Source of the DNA: Bradyrhizobium sp. LLZ17
GTDB taxonomy: Bacteria > Pseudomonadota > Alphaproteobacteria > Rhizobiales > Xanthobacteraceae
Direction of reading: 5' to 3'
DNA: 64,000 nucleotides
Assembly (NCBI RefSeq): GCF_041200145.1
Contig: NZ_CP165734.1
Location: 3,224,001-3,288,000, forward strand
In this document: one piece after another, positions 45,182 to 54,749 of the stretch
Position numbering within the stretch: the stretch's first letter is position 1
Layout: each line of letters opens with the position of its first letter
The notes under the pieces: generated by a model
Seen by the model: the letters and a program-made list of their open reading frames with translations, nothing else
Told to the model about the DNA's origin: nothing
Databases searched by the model: none
Position numbers and translations under genes: made by a program

Positions 45182-46486
45182 ATGACAGTGACCGACATTG
45201 CGAGCCGGACCTACAATCACAGCTGGCGGCTGGATCCCATCATCCGCAGCCTGCTTGATACCGACTTCTACAAGCTATTGATGTTACAGATGATTCGGGA
45301 ATCCTACCCGTCTCAACAGGTGACCTTCTCGGTGATCAACCGCTCGCGCCATGTGCGGCTTGCCGAGATCATCGACGAGGGCGAGCTACGCGCCCAGCTC
45401 GACCACGCCCGCACCATCCGCTTCGCCAAGAAGGAGCTGATCTGGCTGGCCGGCAATACCTTCTACGGCAAGACCCACATGTTCTCGGCGGATTTCATCC
45501 GCTGGCTCGCCGAATTCCGATTGCCCGAATACGAGCTGCGCAAGGTCGAGGGCCAGTACGAGCTGCATTTCCACGGGCCGTGGACCCACACCACAATGTG
45601 GGAAATTCCGGCGCTCGCCATTCTCAACGAGCTGCGCTCGCGCGCGGCAATGAAGGGCCGCGGCCGCTTCGAGCTCGACGTGCTCTACGCCCGCGCCAAG
45701 GCGAAGCTGTGGACCAAGGTCGAGCGGCTGCGCGAGCTGGAGAATCTGCGCCTATCCGATTTCGGCACCCGCCGCCGCCACGGCTTCCTCTGGCAGCGCT
45801 GGTGCGTGGAAGCGGTGAAGGAAGGCTTGGGTCCGTCCTTCATCGGCACCTCCAATGTGCTGCTCGCGATGGACAATGATCTCGAAGCCATCGGCACCAA
45901 CGCGCATGAACTGCCCATGGTTGCAGCCGCGCTCGCCAGGGACGATGAGGAATTGCGCTGGGCGCCCTATCGCATCCTCGACCAGTGGCGTCAGACCTAT
46001 GGCGGCAATTTGCTGATCGCGCTGCCAGACGCGTACGGCACAAAGGCGTTCCTGCGCGACGCGCCGGAATGGGTGGCCGACTGGACCGGCTTCCGCCCGG
46101 ACAGCGCGCCGCCGATCCATGCCGGCGAAGAAATCATCAAATGGTGGGAATCGAAGGGTCGCAACCCCAGGGACAAGTTGCTCGTCTTCTCCGACGCGAT
46201 GGACGTCGGCTCGATCGAGGAGACCTATCACCATTTCGGCGGCCGGGTGCGGCTCTCCTTCGGCTGGGGCACCAATCTCACCAATGATTTCGTCGGCTGC
46301 CCACCGGATGGGTCGATCAATCTCGATCCCATTTCGCTGGTTTGCAAGGTGTCGTCGGTCGACGGACGACCGGCCGTCAAGCTCTCCGACAATCCGGAGA
46401 AGGCAACCGGCCTGCCCTCTGAGATCGAGCGCTACCTGCGCGTGTTCGGCGACGCCGGCCGGGTGCGCAAGCCGGTGCTGGTCTAG
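45182..46486 (+). CDS. pncB: Nicotinate phosphoribosyltransferase
   Basis: The 434-residue enzyme makes nicotinate mononucleotide from nicotinate and PRPP in NAD salvage. It starts [13 protein letters not shown], a hallmark of the family, and contains the TNAHELPM motif with the phosphorylatable His (residue 242), plus FSDAMD and [11 protein letters not shown] at the phosphate-binding site. Length is normal. It starts about 50 bases after the LysR gene; nothing suggests a functional link. Confidence 0.94.
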   Translation: MTVTDIASRTYNHSWRLDPIIRSLLDTDFYKLLMLQMIRESYPSQQVTFSVINRSRHVRLAEIIDEGELRAQLDHARTIRFAKKELIWLAGNTFYGKTHMFSADFIRWLAEFRLPEYELRKVEGQYELHFHGPWTHTTMWEIPALAILNELRSRAAMKGRGRFELDVLYARAKAKLWTKVERLRELENLRLSDFGTRRRHGFLWQRWCVEAVKEGLGPSFIGTSNVLLAMDNDLEAIGTNAHELPMVAAALARDDEELRWAPYRILDQWRQTYGGNLLIALPDAYGTKAFLRDAPEWVADWTGFRPDSAPPIHAGEEIIKWWESKGRNPRDKLLVFSDAMDVGSIEETYHHFGGRVRLSFGWGTNLTNDFVGCPPDGSINLDPISLVCKVSSVDGRPAVKLSDNPEKATGLPSEIERYLRVFGDAGRVRKPVLV

Positions 46487-46728
46487 CACCAGATCGATCT
46501 GCCTTAGGTAAGCCAATCGGGACGAATCCGAGACATTGGCGCGCCACGACTGTGCCGGTTCCGGGTTGCCGGCATTTGAAACGATCTGCGCGCATCGGCT
46601 TCACGACGCATTCACCCTGCGCTGCAATCCCCCGCGCCTTTGAGGTCGAGTTCAGCAACTTTCTCCTCTACCTTGCATTGCAAGCGCGACGCTCCGCAGG
46701 GGTCGTTGAGCGATTTGGGGAATGCAGG

Positions 46729-48036
46729 GTGTTTCGTAGAACAGCGACGTCAACAAAGGGACGCAATTTCCCTCATGTCATCAAGCTCGTCTCGCCGTTC
46801 GTCGCAGTTGTCTTGCTGCAGGCGGCGATCGCCGGATTCAGTCTCGAGGTCATGTCCTCGGTCCGCGCTTATGTCGCGGGTGAAGCGATTTGGTCGCGGT
46901 CGCAGAAGGACGCCGTCTATTTCCTCAACCTCTATCTGCATTCGGGCGAAGCAAGCCAGTTTGCGCGGTATAAGATCTCACTCGCCGTCCCGATCGGAGA
47001 CGAGTTCGCGCGCTGGGCGCTCGAGCGCGATCCGGTCGACATCGAGACCGCCCGCATCGGCTTCCTGCAAGGCGGCAACCATCCTGACGACGTGCCGGGC
47101 TTGATCTGGCTGTTCCGCCATTTCAGCCGCGTCAGCTTCCTCCAGGAGGCGATCCGGGAGTGGGCTGCCACAGATCCCATGTTGCTGGAGCTGAGCGTCT
47201 TTGGCGAGGTCATCCGTTCCGAGCTGAAGAATGGTCCCATTGAGGACAGCGGCCGCCTCAACCTTTTGTCGTCGCGGCTCTCCGACCTGAACAGCCAGTT
47301 CACGGGACATGCCAACCGGTTCTCGACGGTGTTGGGTGAAGGCTCGCGCGCCATCAAGCTGACGCTGACGTCTGTGAATATCGTCACCGCAGCGATGCTG
47401 ATCCTGCTCCTGATCTGGCACACATGGCGATTGGTGCTGCAGCGCCAAGCCTTCGAGGATGCATTGCATGCCGAAAAGGAGCGTCTCGCCTTTCAGGCCT
47501 CGCATGACTGGCTGACCGGGATTGCCAACCGGCGAGACTTCGAGGCGCGCCTGCAAAGCGAGCTCGCTGGTTCCGGCGAGGATCCGCTCAGCTTGATCCT
47601 GCTCGATCTCGACCAATTCAAGAGCGTCAACGACAGCTGCGGCCATCTCGCCGGCGACCGCCTGCTCTGCCAGGTCGCGCGCCTGTTGCAGCAGGAGCGG
47701 CGACCGCACGATCTGGTGGCCCGGCTCGGCGGCGACGAGTTCTGCCTGATCCTGCCGCAATGCGCGCCGTACGATGCCGTCGATATCGCCGAACGGCTGC
47801 GCCGGTCGCTCGAGCTGTTCAGCTTCACCTGGGATGACCGCTGCTTTGCGGTGACGGCCAGCATCGGCGTTGCCTGCATCACCGACGGCAACACCACGCT
47901 CGAGGACGCGATGCGGCGCGCGGATGCCGCCTGCTATCGTGCCAAGGAGAAGGGGCGCAACCGGGTGCAGGTCGACAGCCCCGGGGCGGACATCATGCTC
48001 GTCACGTCACGGCGGCACGCAGCTGCTCAGGCATGA
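46729..48036 (+). CDS. Membrane-bound GGDEF diguanylate cyclase
   Basis: I start at GTG 46729, giving ~435 residues; the frame is open to 46552 but the upstream part lacks protein character. Two helices (~20-40 and ~215-240) flank a ~170-residue periplasmic helical sensor. The GGDEF domain follows: AFQASHDWLTGIANRRDF, LILLDLDQFKSVND, and the active loop RLGGDEF. The RPHD motif five residues before GGDEF is an intact I-site for product inhibition. It should make c-di-GMP, which would matter for EPS output, although the genes are 20 kb apart. Confidence 0.87.
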   Translation: MFRRTATSTKGRNFPHVIKLVSPFVAVVLLQAAIAGFSLEVMSSVRAYVAGEAIWSRSQKDAVYFLNLYLHSGEASQFARYKISLAVPIGDEFARWALERDPVDIETARIGFLQGGNHPDDVPGLIWLFRHFSRVSFLQEAIREWAATDPMLLELSVFGEVIRSELKNGPIEDSGRLNLLSSRLSDLNSQFTGHANRFSTVLGEGSRAIKLTLTSVNIVTAAMLILLLIWHTWRLVLQRQAFEDALHAEKERLAFQASHDWLTGIANRRDFEARLQSELAGSGEDPLSLILLDLDQFKSVNDSCGHLAGDRLLCQVARLLQQERRPHDLVARLGGDEFCLILPQCAPYDAVDIAERLRRSLELFSFTWDDRCFAVTASIGVACITDGNTTLEDAMRRADAACYRAKEKGRNRVQVDSPGADIMLVTSRRHAAAQA

Positions 48037-48048
48037 CACCGGAGGCGG

Positions 48049-49151
48049 TCACGAGACCTCGGAGCGCCGCTCTTGCGCGTAACGCACCAGTGCCGCGAAA
48101 CGATAAATACCGTGCACGAACTTGCCGTAGGGCATGGTGATGAACAGCGCGAACACCGCGCCGAGATGCAGCGCGAGCACCGGCCCCATGGCGGCGGTCT
48201 CGCGCAGCGCAAGAAGTGCCATCCCGGAAAGACCGGTCAGCAACAGCATCGCGATGAAGCCGACATCCATGCCGTAGCGGTTCTCGTCGAGCAATTCCGG
48301 GGCACGGCGCGACTTGGCGACGAGCAGACCGATCGGCCCGACGACGAGACCGATACCACCGAGCGTGCCGAGCACCACGGGCAGATCCCACCACGGATAC
48401 GGCGCCTCGCGGTCGATGAGATAATAGTACAGCGTGGCAACCGACGTCGCGGCGAAGCACAGCAGGAAGCCGTAGAAGGTCAGGTGGTGATAGAGCTTGC
48501 GCCGGTCCGTCGGCTTGTCGTCCTCATTGTAGCAGCCGACCCCGCCGCCATGGAGATAGCGCAGCTCGCCGGCGTCGCGGATCGCCTGGAAGATCGAGCC
48601 CCCTCGGCACGGCCGCCGATCGGCGTCCCGATATCGCGCCAGAAGGCGCGCACGCTCATGACGAGCGCAAGGATCGCATAGATGAACGCAGCGCTGAACA
48701 GGGCAGCCATCGCGCTATGCGGCATCAGTTTGTAAAACGCGCCCGGGCCAGTGTGGACGCCGAACAGCACGCTACGGTCGTTCAAGACGGCGAAGCCGAG
48801 GATAAAGGCGGCCATGCTGAGTGCGGCGACGATGCTGATGACGAGGCCATTTCTGGCGAAGGCGCCGGAGAGCGCTTGCGGCCAGGCATAAGCCGCGTAG
48901 GACTCGGCGCGCGCAACCGCGAGCGTCTTCGGGACGTTGACATTGAACTCGTGCGGCGGTGAGAACTGGCAGTCGACGTAGCAGGCGCCGCAGGCATGGC
49001 AGAGATTGGCGAGATAGTTGAGGTCGCCGTCGGAGAAGGCGCGCCGCATCTCCATCGCCGGAAACACCGCGCAGAGACCTTCGCAGTAGCGGCAGGAGTT
49101 GCAGACCGTCATCAGACGATCGGCTTCGTCCAATGTTCTAGTTGCGTGCAT
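48049..49151 (-). CDS. tcuB: TcuB/CitB-type iron-sulfur membrane oxidoreductase (frame break)
   Basis: The N-terminal part has two ferredoxin-like Cys clusters (CNSCRYCEGLC and CHACGACYVDC) followed by membrane helices. At the C run 48599-48603 (plus strand) the frame shifts; adding one base gives GGRAEGGSIFQAIRDAGELR and leads into the rest (DRRKLYHHLTFYGF, MPYGKFVHGIYRF) to the stop at 48049. Joined length is ~367 residues, normal for TcuB. It passes electrons from TcuA-type dehydrogenases to the quinone pool. Start ATG 49151 overlaps the tcuA stop by 14 bases. Confidence 0.85.
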
Positions 49152-50529
49152 GCTTCGCCGCTTCCCGTCCTGCGATCCGCCCGAATACGCTGCCGATGGT
49201 CATGCCGATGCCGGCCGCATAGCCCTTGCCCAGCACGTTGCCCGCCATGATCTCACCGGCGGCAAACATGTTGGCCGACGGCTTGCCGTCAGCCATCAGC
49301 ATGCGCGCTTCCTGGTTCACGCGCGTGCCGAGATAGGTGAAGGTGATGCCGGGCCGCACCGGATAAGCGAGATAGGGTGGCGTTTCGATCCGCCGCGCCC
49401 AGTGCGTCTTCTGCGGCACGACGCCTTCGGTGCAGCAGTCGTCGAGAATGGTGTGGTCGAACGTGCCGGGCTGCACCGCGGCGTTGAATTCTCTGACGGT
49501 CTTTTCCAGCGCCGCCGGATCGAGCTCGAGCTTGCCAGCGAGTTCGGCCAATGTCTGGCCGGCGATGGGCGGGAACAGCGTGGGCATGAAGCTGGTGACA
49601 ACGGTCGAGTCAAAGATGATGTAGGCGATCTGATCGGGCTGCGCCGCGACCAGCCGGCCCCAGATCGCGTAGCGCTTGGGCCAGATATCCTCGCCCTCGT
49701 CGTAGAAGCGCTGCGAATGCTTGTTGACGACGATCCCGAACACGACCGAGTCGTGTCGCGTGATGATGCCACCATCGAACTTGGGTGCGCGGGCGTCGAT
49801 CGCGACCGCATGGCACTGCGTGGGGTCGCCGACCTCCTGCACGCCCTTCGCCAGCAGCATCTTCAGGATCGAGCCGCGGTTATAGGGTGTGCCGCGGATC
49901 AGGAAATTGTCGGCGGCCTCGCCCCAATATTGCTTCAGCCATTCGATGTTGGCCTCGAAGCCGCCGGCGGCAGCAACCAGCGACGTCGCCCGGACCTCGG
50001 TCTCGCCCTGGATGGGCCGGTTCAGGCGCGCGGCGAGGAACATGCCATCCTCGATCACGAGGTCGGTGACCTCGGCGTCGTATTCGACATCGACCCCGAG
50101 CCGCTCGGCGGTCAGATACAGCGCGTTCAGCATCGCGCGGCCGCCGCCGAGAAAGAAGGAATTGGTCCGGCCGAGGCTCAACGTGCCGCCGAGCGACGGC
50201 TGCCAGCGCACGCCCTGCTCCACGATCCAGTTCAGGATATGCTTGGATTCGCGGATCATGTGGCGGGCGAGCACCTCGTCGGTCTGCCCGCCGGTGACGC
50301 GCAGCAGATCCTCCCAAAATTCCTCCTCCGTATAGGGACCGGTGAGAATTTCGGTCGCGGCGTCATGGGCGCAGCGCATGTTGCGGGTATGGCGGGTGTT
50401 GCCGCCGCGATAGAATTTCGGCGCGCCCTCGACCACCAGCACGGACGCGCCGCCACGCCGCGCCGCGATCGCCGCGCACAGCGCCGCGTTGCCGCCGCCG
50501 ATCACCAGCACGTCGTATTTGCTGCTCAT
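49138..50529 (-). CDS. tcuA: FAD-dependent tricarballylate dehydrogenase-like protein
   Basis: The 463-residue flavoprotein belongs to the fumarate reductase/succinate dehydrogenase flavoprotein group: the FAD motif VIGGGNAALCAAIAA at the N-terminus, RGGNTRHTRN, and the closing GEIMAGNVLGKGYAAGIGMT. In Salmonella, TcuA oxidises tricarballylate to cis-aconitate with TcuB as partner. Here tcuAB is complete in content, but no transporter (TcuC) is next to it, so the true substrate may differ. It is divergent from a GntR gene. Confidence 0.87.
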   Translation of the reverse strand: MSSKYDVLVIGGGNAALCAAIAARRGGASVLVVEGAPKFYRGGNTRHTRNMRCAHDAATEILTGPYTEEEFWEDLLRVTGGQTDEVLARHMIRESKHILNWIVEQGVRWQPSLGGTLSLGRTNSFFLGGGRAMLNALYLTAERLGVDVEYDAEVTDLVIEDGMFLAARLNRPIQGETEVRATSLVAAAGGFEANIEWLKQYWGEAADNFLIRGTPYNRGSILKMLLAKGVQEVGDPTQCHAVAIDARAPKFDGGIITRHDSVVFGIVVNKHSQRFYDEGEDIWPKRYAIWGRLVAAQPDQIAYIIFDSTVVTSFMPTLFPPIAGQTLAELAGKLELDPAALEKTVREFNAAVQPGTFDHTILDDCCTEGVVPQKTHWARRIETPPYLAYPVRPGITFTYLGTRVNQEARMLMADGKPSANMFAAGEIMAGNVLGKGYAAGIGMTIGSVFGRIAGREAAKHARN

Positions 50530-50608
50530 GCCCTCTGTCCGATGGACGAAGTTGGGAGACGTTCTGCCCGCCGGCGGTCTCCGTCAACCCAGCCGGCCAT
50601 TGCGTACT

Positions 50609-50620
50609 TTTGTATACAAA
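50609..50620. promoter_or_regulatory. GntR/FadR-type operator candidate
   Basis: TTTGTATACAAA, a perfect 12-bp palindrome with the GT-N2-AC core typical of FadR-subfamily sites, followed by a near half-site TATATAC. It lies between tcuA (start 50529) and the gntR-type gene (start 50690), 80 and 70 bases from each. Confidence 0.55.
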
Positions 50621-50689
50621 TATATACGAAGGCAGCGCAAGCGGCATCTCTGCATGGGCAGGATGCGCCTCGTGATCACAGGAGTGGGG

Positions 50690-51373
50690 ATGGGCAGACG
50701 CCCGGCAAAGGCAGGCGGATCGATCGATCGCGGGGGCGGCGTAGCCCTGGGCGAGGCCGTATTCCGGTCGCTCTGCGAGGCGCTCCAGGCCGGCAGCTAC
50801 CGCGCCGGCGATCGCCTGCGCGAGGAAGAAGTCGCGCAGCGGCTGAAGGTCAGCCGCACACCGGTCCGGGAAGCGCTCGGCCGGCTCGCGGCGCGCGGCT
50901 TCGTCGAGCCTGGGGGTGGCCGAGGCCTGGTCGTGCGCAACCTCGACATTTCCGAGGTGCTCGAACTCTACGCCATGCGCGAGATCATGGAAGGCGCCGC
51001 CGCGCGACTGGCGGCCGAGCACGCCTCCGCGCCCGAGATCGATGCCCTCAGGGACATCGAGCAGGCTTTTGTCGAAAAGTCCGGGACCGACACAGCCCAT
51101 ATGGCACGGCTCAACCGGGCCTTCCACGAGGCGATCTGCCGCGCAGCGCGCAACCGCTATCTCGACACTGCATCGGGCGAGTTGCAGGACTGGATCGCGC
51201 TGCTCGGCCCCACGACGTTTACGGTCTCGGGGCGGTCGACGACGAGCCATGGCGAGCACCAGGCCATCATCGACGCCATCGCCGCACGCGACGGCGACAT
51301 GGCGGAAAAGCTCGCGCGCGCGCATATCCGCGAGGCGCTGCGCTGCCGGCTGAAACTGCTACAGAAGCAATAG
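50690..51373 (+). CDS. GntR-family (FadR subfamily) regulator
   Basis: ATG 50690 with AGGAG five bases upstream starts a 227-residue protein. The N-terminal winged HTH (RLREEEVAQRLKVSRTPVREALGRLAARGFV) and the all-helical C-terminal FCD domain (YAMREIMEGAAARLAA, FHEAICRAARN, HGEHQAIIDAIAARD) place it in the FadR/FCD subfamily, whose members bind small organic acids. Its site opposite tcuAB and the palindrome between them suggest it represses that pair and itself. Confidence 0.88.
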   Translation: MGRRPAKAGGSIDRGGGVALGEAVFRSLCEALQAGSYRAGDRLREEEVAQRLKVSRTPVREALGRLAARGFVEPGGGRGLVVRNLDISEVLELYAMREIMEGAAARLAAEHASAPEIDALRDIEQAFVEKSGTDTAHMARLNRAFHEAICRAARNRYLDTASGELQDWIALLGPTTFTVSGRSTTSHGEHQAIIDAIAARDGDMAEKLARAHIREALRCRLKLLQKQ

Positions 51374-51383
51374 ATCGAGACGC

Positions 51384-51857
51384 TCACGCGACCACATCCG
51401 CGACGATCGCCTTCAACACATCCCGTGCGTCGCCCGGCTTGAGCCGCACCTGCAAGCCGCGCTGGCCACCGTTGAGATAGACCTGATCGTGCGCGAGCGC
51501 GCTTCTCTCGATCACGGCGTGCACCGGCTTGCGCTGCCCGAACGGACTGATGCCGCCGACCTTGTAGCCGGTGAGGCGCTCGGCCTCCGGCGGTTTCATC
51601 ATCTGCGCGGACTTGCCGCCGACAGCGGCGGCGAGCTTCTTCATCGAGACTTCCTGGTCGGACGGAACGATCACGCAGACCGGCTTGCCGTCGACCAGCG
51701 CCATCAGCGTCTTCAAGACGCGCGCCGGGCTCTCGCCGAGAGCGGAGGCGGCCTGAAGGCCGATGCTCTCGGCATCAGGATCGTAGTCGTAAGTGTGAAC
51801 GGTGAAGGCGACTCCGGCAGATGTGAGCGCGCGGGTGGCGGGGGTGACTTTGGACAT
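51384..51857 (-). CDS. ybaK: YbaK-type aminoacyl-tRNA deacylase
   Basis: The protein is 157 residues and matches the YbaK/ProX editing family: CVIVPSDQEVSMKKLAAAVG with the catalytic-site Lys, MMKPPEAERLTGYKVGGISPFG and VYLNGGQRGLQV. E. coli YbaK hydrolyses Cys-tRNA(Pro) made in error. I take ATG 51857; ATG 51878 in the same frame would start inside a palindromic repeat and is unlikely. It is convergent with the GntR gene. Confidence 0.88.
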   Translation of the reverse strand: MSKVTPATRALTSAGVAFTVHTYDYDPDAESIGLQAASALGESPARVLKTLMALVDGKPVCVIVPSDQEVSMKKLAAAVGGKSAQMMKPPEAERLTGYKVGGISPFGQRKPVHAVIERSALAHDQVYLNGGQRGLQVRLKPGDARDVLKAIVADVVA

Positions 51858-51873
51858 GGTCACGTTTACCACC

Positions 51874-51957
51874 GTCATTGCGAGGAGCGAAGCGACTAAG
51901 CAATCCAGAGTCTCCCCGTGGAGGTGGTCTGGATTGCTTCGCTTCGCTCGCAATGAC
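51874..51957. repeat. Palindromic dispersed repeat, copy 1
   Basis: Left arm GTCATTGCGAGGAGCGAAGC and right arm ending GCTTCGCTCGCAATGAC, each with a CAATCCAG/CTGGATTG inner block, form an 84-base near-palindrome between ybaK and fdsA. The same element occurs at 61100-61177. Elements of this wording are dispersed in Bradyrhizobium genomes and fold as long hairpins. Confidence 0.8.
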
Positions 51958-51980
51958 GGCGCGGGTGCGGACGGCGAAGC

Positions 51981-54749
51981 CTACTCCGCGGCGTCACGCA
52001 TTTCCGCGCGCTCGGCTCTTGCCGCGCAGAACTTGAACTCCGGGATCTTGCCGAACGGATCGAGCGCCGGATTGGTCAGGAGGTTCGCCGCCGCTTCCGC
52101 GTAGCAGAACGGCATGAACACCATGTTCTCCGGCACGTCGCGATCGGAACGCACCTTGACTTCGACAGCGCCGCGGCGGGTCTCGAGGCGGATGAAATCG
52201 CCGGGCGCGAGCTTCTTCCTGTGCATGTCCTTTGGCGACATGAAGGCGACCGCCTCCGGCTCGATCTGGTCGAGCACCTGGGCACGGCGCGTCATCGAGC
52301 CGGTGTGCCAGTGTTCGAGCACGCGGCCGGTCGACAGCACCATTGGATATTCGGCGTCGGGCACCTCGTCCGGCGGGATGACGTGGGCCGGCACAATCTT
52401 GCCCCGCCCGCTCGCGGTCGGAAAGCCCGTGGTGAAGATGATCTCGTTGCCGGGCTTGTTCGGATCGTCCGCCGGATAAGTGACAGCACCTTCGCGCACC
52501 AGCCGTTCCCAGCTGATGTTCTTCAGCGACGGCATCAGCTCCGCCATTTCGGTGTAGACTTCGCCGGGGCCGGCATAATTCCATGGCAGGCCCATGCGCT
52601 TGCCGATCTCCTGGATGATCCAGAGATCCTGCCGCGCATCGCCGGGCGGTTTGATGACCTGGCGCGCGAGCTGCACGCGGCGATCGGTATTGGTGAAGGA
52701 GCCCTCCTTCTCCGCGAAGGCCGATGCCGGCAGGATGACGTCGGCGTGGAACGCCGTCTCGGTGACGAAGAGATCCTGCACCACGAGATGATCGAGCATC
52801 GCGAGCGCCTGGCGCGCATGCTGGAGATCGGGGTCGGACATCGCGGGGTTCTCGCCCTCGATATACATGCCCTTGATCTCGCCGGCGTGGATCGCGGTCA
52901 TGATCTCGACCACGGTCAGGCCACGCTCGGGATCGAGATCCTGCTGCCACAGCTTCTCGAACGCGCCGCGCAGATCGTCGCGGCCGACCGGCTGATAATC
53001 CGGCAGGAACATCGGGATCAGGCCCGCGTCGGAGGCGCCCTGCACGTTGTTCTGGCCGCGCAGCGGATGCAGTCCCGTGCCCGGACGGCCGACCTGGCCG
53101 GTGATCAGTGCCAGCGCAATCAGGCAGCGCGCATTGTCGGTGCCGTGAACATGCTGGCTGATGCCCATGCCCCAGAAGATGATCGAGGATTTTGCCCGCG
53201 CATAGGTCCGCGCCACCTCGCGCAGCGTCTGCGCCGGGACCCCGCAGATCGCCTCCATCTTCTCCGGCGTGAACTCCTTGATCTTCTCCTTGAGCTCCTC
53301 GAAGCCCTCGGTATAGCCGGCGATGTACTGATCGTCGGTCAAGCCTTCGGTGATGATCGTGTTGATCATCGCGTTCAGCATGGCGACGTCGGAGCCCGGC
53401 TTGAACTGCAGATGCTTGGTCGCATGGCGCGACAGCGTCTGCCGGCGCGGATCCATCACGAACAGCTTGGCGCCGTTCTGCTTGACCGCGTTCTTGATGA
53501 AGGTCGCGGCGACGGGATGGTTCACGGTGGGATTGGCGCCGATCACGATGATCACCTCGGCGTCCATCGCAGCCGAGAACGGCGCCGATACGGCGCCCGA
53601 GCTCAGGCCCTCGAACAGCGCCGCGACAGACGAGGCGTGGCAAAGCCGCGTGCAGTGATCGACATTGTTCGAGCCGAAGCCGGTTCGCACCAGCTTCTGG
53701 AACAGATAGGCCTCCTCGTTCGAGCCCTTGGCCGAGCCGAAGCCCGCGAGTGCCTTCACCCCGTTGGTGTCGCGGATCTTGACCAGACCCTTGGCCGCAA
53801 TGTCGAGAGCCTCGTCCCACGATGCTTCGCGGAAATGCGTGAAGGGATTGGCTGGATCGACCTGGTCGTTGGAATCCTTCTTCGCGTTGGGCAACCGCAC
53901 CAGCGGCTTGGTCAGGCGATGCGGATGGTGGATGTAATCGAAGCCGAAGCGGCCCTTGACGCAGAGACGGTTGTGATTGGCGGGGCCATCACGGCCTTCC
54001 GCATAGATGACCTTCTCGTCCTTGACCTCATAGGTCACCTGGCAACCGACGCCGCAGAACGGGCAGAGCGAATCCACCTTCTTGTCCGCGTAAGTGACGC
54101 GGGTCTGCTTGTCGTCGAGCATCACGGCCGGCATCAACGCGCCGGTCGGACAGGCCTGCACGCATTCGCCGCAGGCGACGCAAGTGGACTCGCCCATCGG
54201 ATCGTCGAAGTCGAACACGACTTTCGAGCCGTGACTACGATAAGCCATGCCGATGACGTCGTTGACCTGGACCTCGCGGCAGGCGCGCACGCACAGGCCG
54301 CACTGGATGCAGGCATCGAGGTTGACGCGCATCGCTGGATGGCTGGCGTCGGCGTCCCAGCGCTCGGCGGCGGGGAAGCGGCTCTCGGTGACGCCTGTTG
54401 TCTCGGCCCAGTGCCAGAATTTGGATTCCGGATCGTGCGAGGTCTCGCGCGCCGGCTGATCGGCGACGAGCAGTTCCATCACCATTTTTTGCGCGGCAAC
54501 GGCGCGGGCGCTCTCGGTCTTCACCTTCATGCCGACCGACGGCGTGCGCTTGCAGGAGGCGGCCAACACGCGCTCGCCCTCGATCTCGACCATGCAGGCG
54601 CGGCAATTGCCGTCGGGGCGATAATCCGGCGCCGGCGAATAGCACAGATGCGGGATCTCGCGGCCCTGGCGCTGCGCGACCTGCCAGATGGTCTCGCCCG
54701 CTTTGGCTTCGACCTGCTTGCCGTCGAGCTCGAACGTAATCTTGGTCAT
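51981..54749 (-). CDS. fdsA: NAD-dependent formate dehydrogenase, alpha (molybdopterin) subunit
   Basis: The 922-residue catalytic subunit has an N-terminal [2Fe-2S] domain (C36, C49, C52, C66), a ferredoxin-like pair of [4Fe-4S] sites (C147/150/153/157 and C190/193/196/200), a [4Fe-4S] site near the cofactor (C229/232/236/263) and the bis-MGD domain with the Mo-ligand Cys370 in CTRLCHASS. It oxidises formate to CO2 and passes electrons to the beta subunit. Its ATG overlaps the beta-subunit stop by 4 bases. Small fdsC/fdsD genes do not follow; a repeat comes next. Confidence 0.95.
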   Translation of the reverse strand: MTKITFELDGKQVEAKAGETIWQVAQRQGREIPHLCYSPAPDYRPDGNCRACMVEIEGERVLAASCKRTPSVGMKVKTESARAVAAQKMVMELLVADQPARETSHDPESKFWHWAETTGVTESRFPAAERWDADASHPAMRVNLDACIQCGLCVRACREVQVNDVIGMAYRSHGSKVVFDFDDPMGESTCVACGECVQACPTGALMPAVMLDDKQTRVTYADKKVDSLCPFCGVGCQVTYEVKDEKVIYAEGRDGPANHNRLCVKGRFGFDYIHHPHRLTKPLVRLPNAKKDSNDQVDPANPFTHFREASWDEALDIAAKGLVKIRDTNGVKALAGFGSAKGSNEEAYLFQKLVRTGFGSNNVDHCTRLCHASSVAALFEGLSSGAVSAPFSAAMDAEVIIVIGANPTVNHPVAATFIKNAVKQNGAKLFVMDPRRQTLSRHATKHLQFKPGSDVAMLNAMINTIITEGLTDDQYIAGYTEGFEELKEKIKEFTPEKMEAICGVPAQTLREVARTYARAKSSIIFWGMGISQHVHGTDNARCLIALALITGQVGRPGTGLHPLRGQNNVQGASDAGLIPMFLPDYQPVGRDDLRGAFEKLWQQDLDPERGLTVVEIMTAIHAGEIKGMYIEGENPAMSDPDLQHARQALAMLDHLVVQDLFVTETAFHADVILPASAFAEKEGSFTNTDRRVQLARQVIKPPGDARQDLWIIQEIGKRMGLPWNYAGPGEVYTEMAELMPSLKNISWERLVREGAVTYPADDPNKPGNEIIFTTGFPTASGRGKIVPAHVIPPDEVPDAEYPMVLSTGRVLEHWHTGSMTRRAQVLDQIEPEAVAFMSPKDMHRKKLAPGDFIRLETRRGAVEVKVRSDRDVPENMVFMPFCYAEAAANLLTNPALDPFGKIPEFKFCAARAERAEMRDAAE

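Noticed and set aside
49099..51480. A 793-codon plus-strand frame across tcuA and the GntR gene
   Set aside because: Same reason: it is antisense to tcuA and out of register with the GntR protein, whose motifs are unmistakable.
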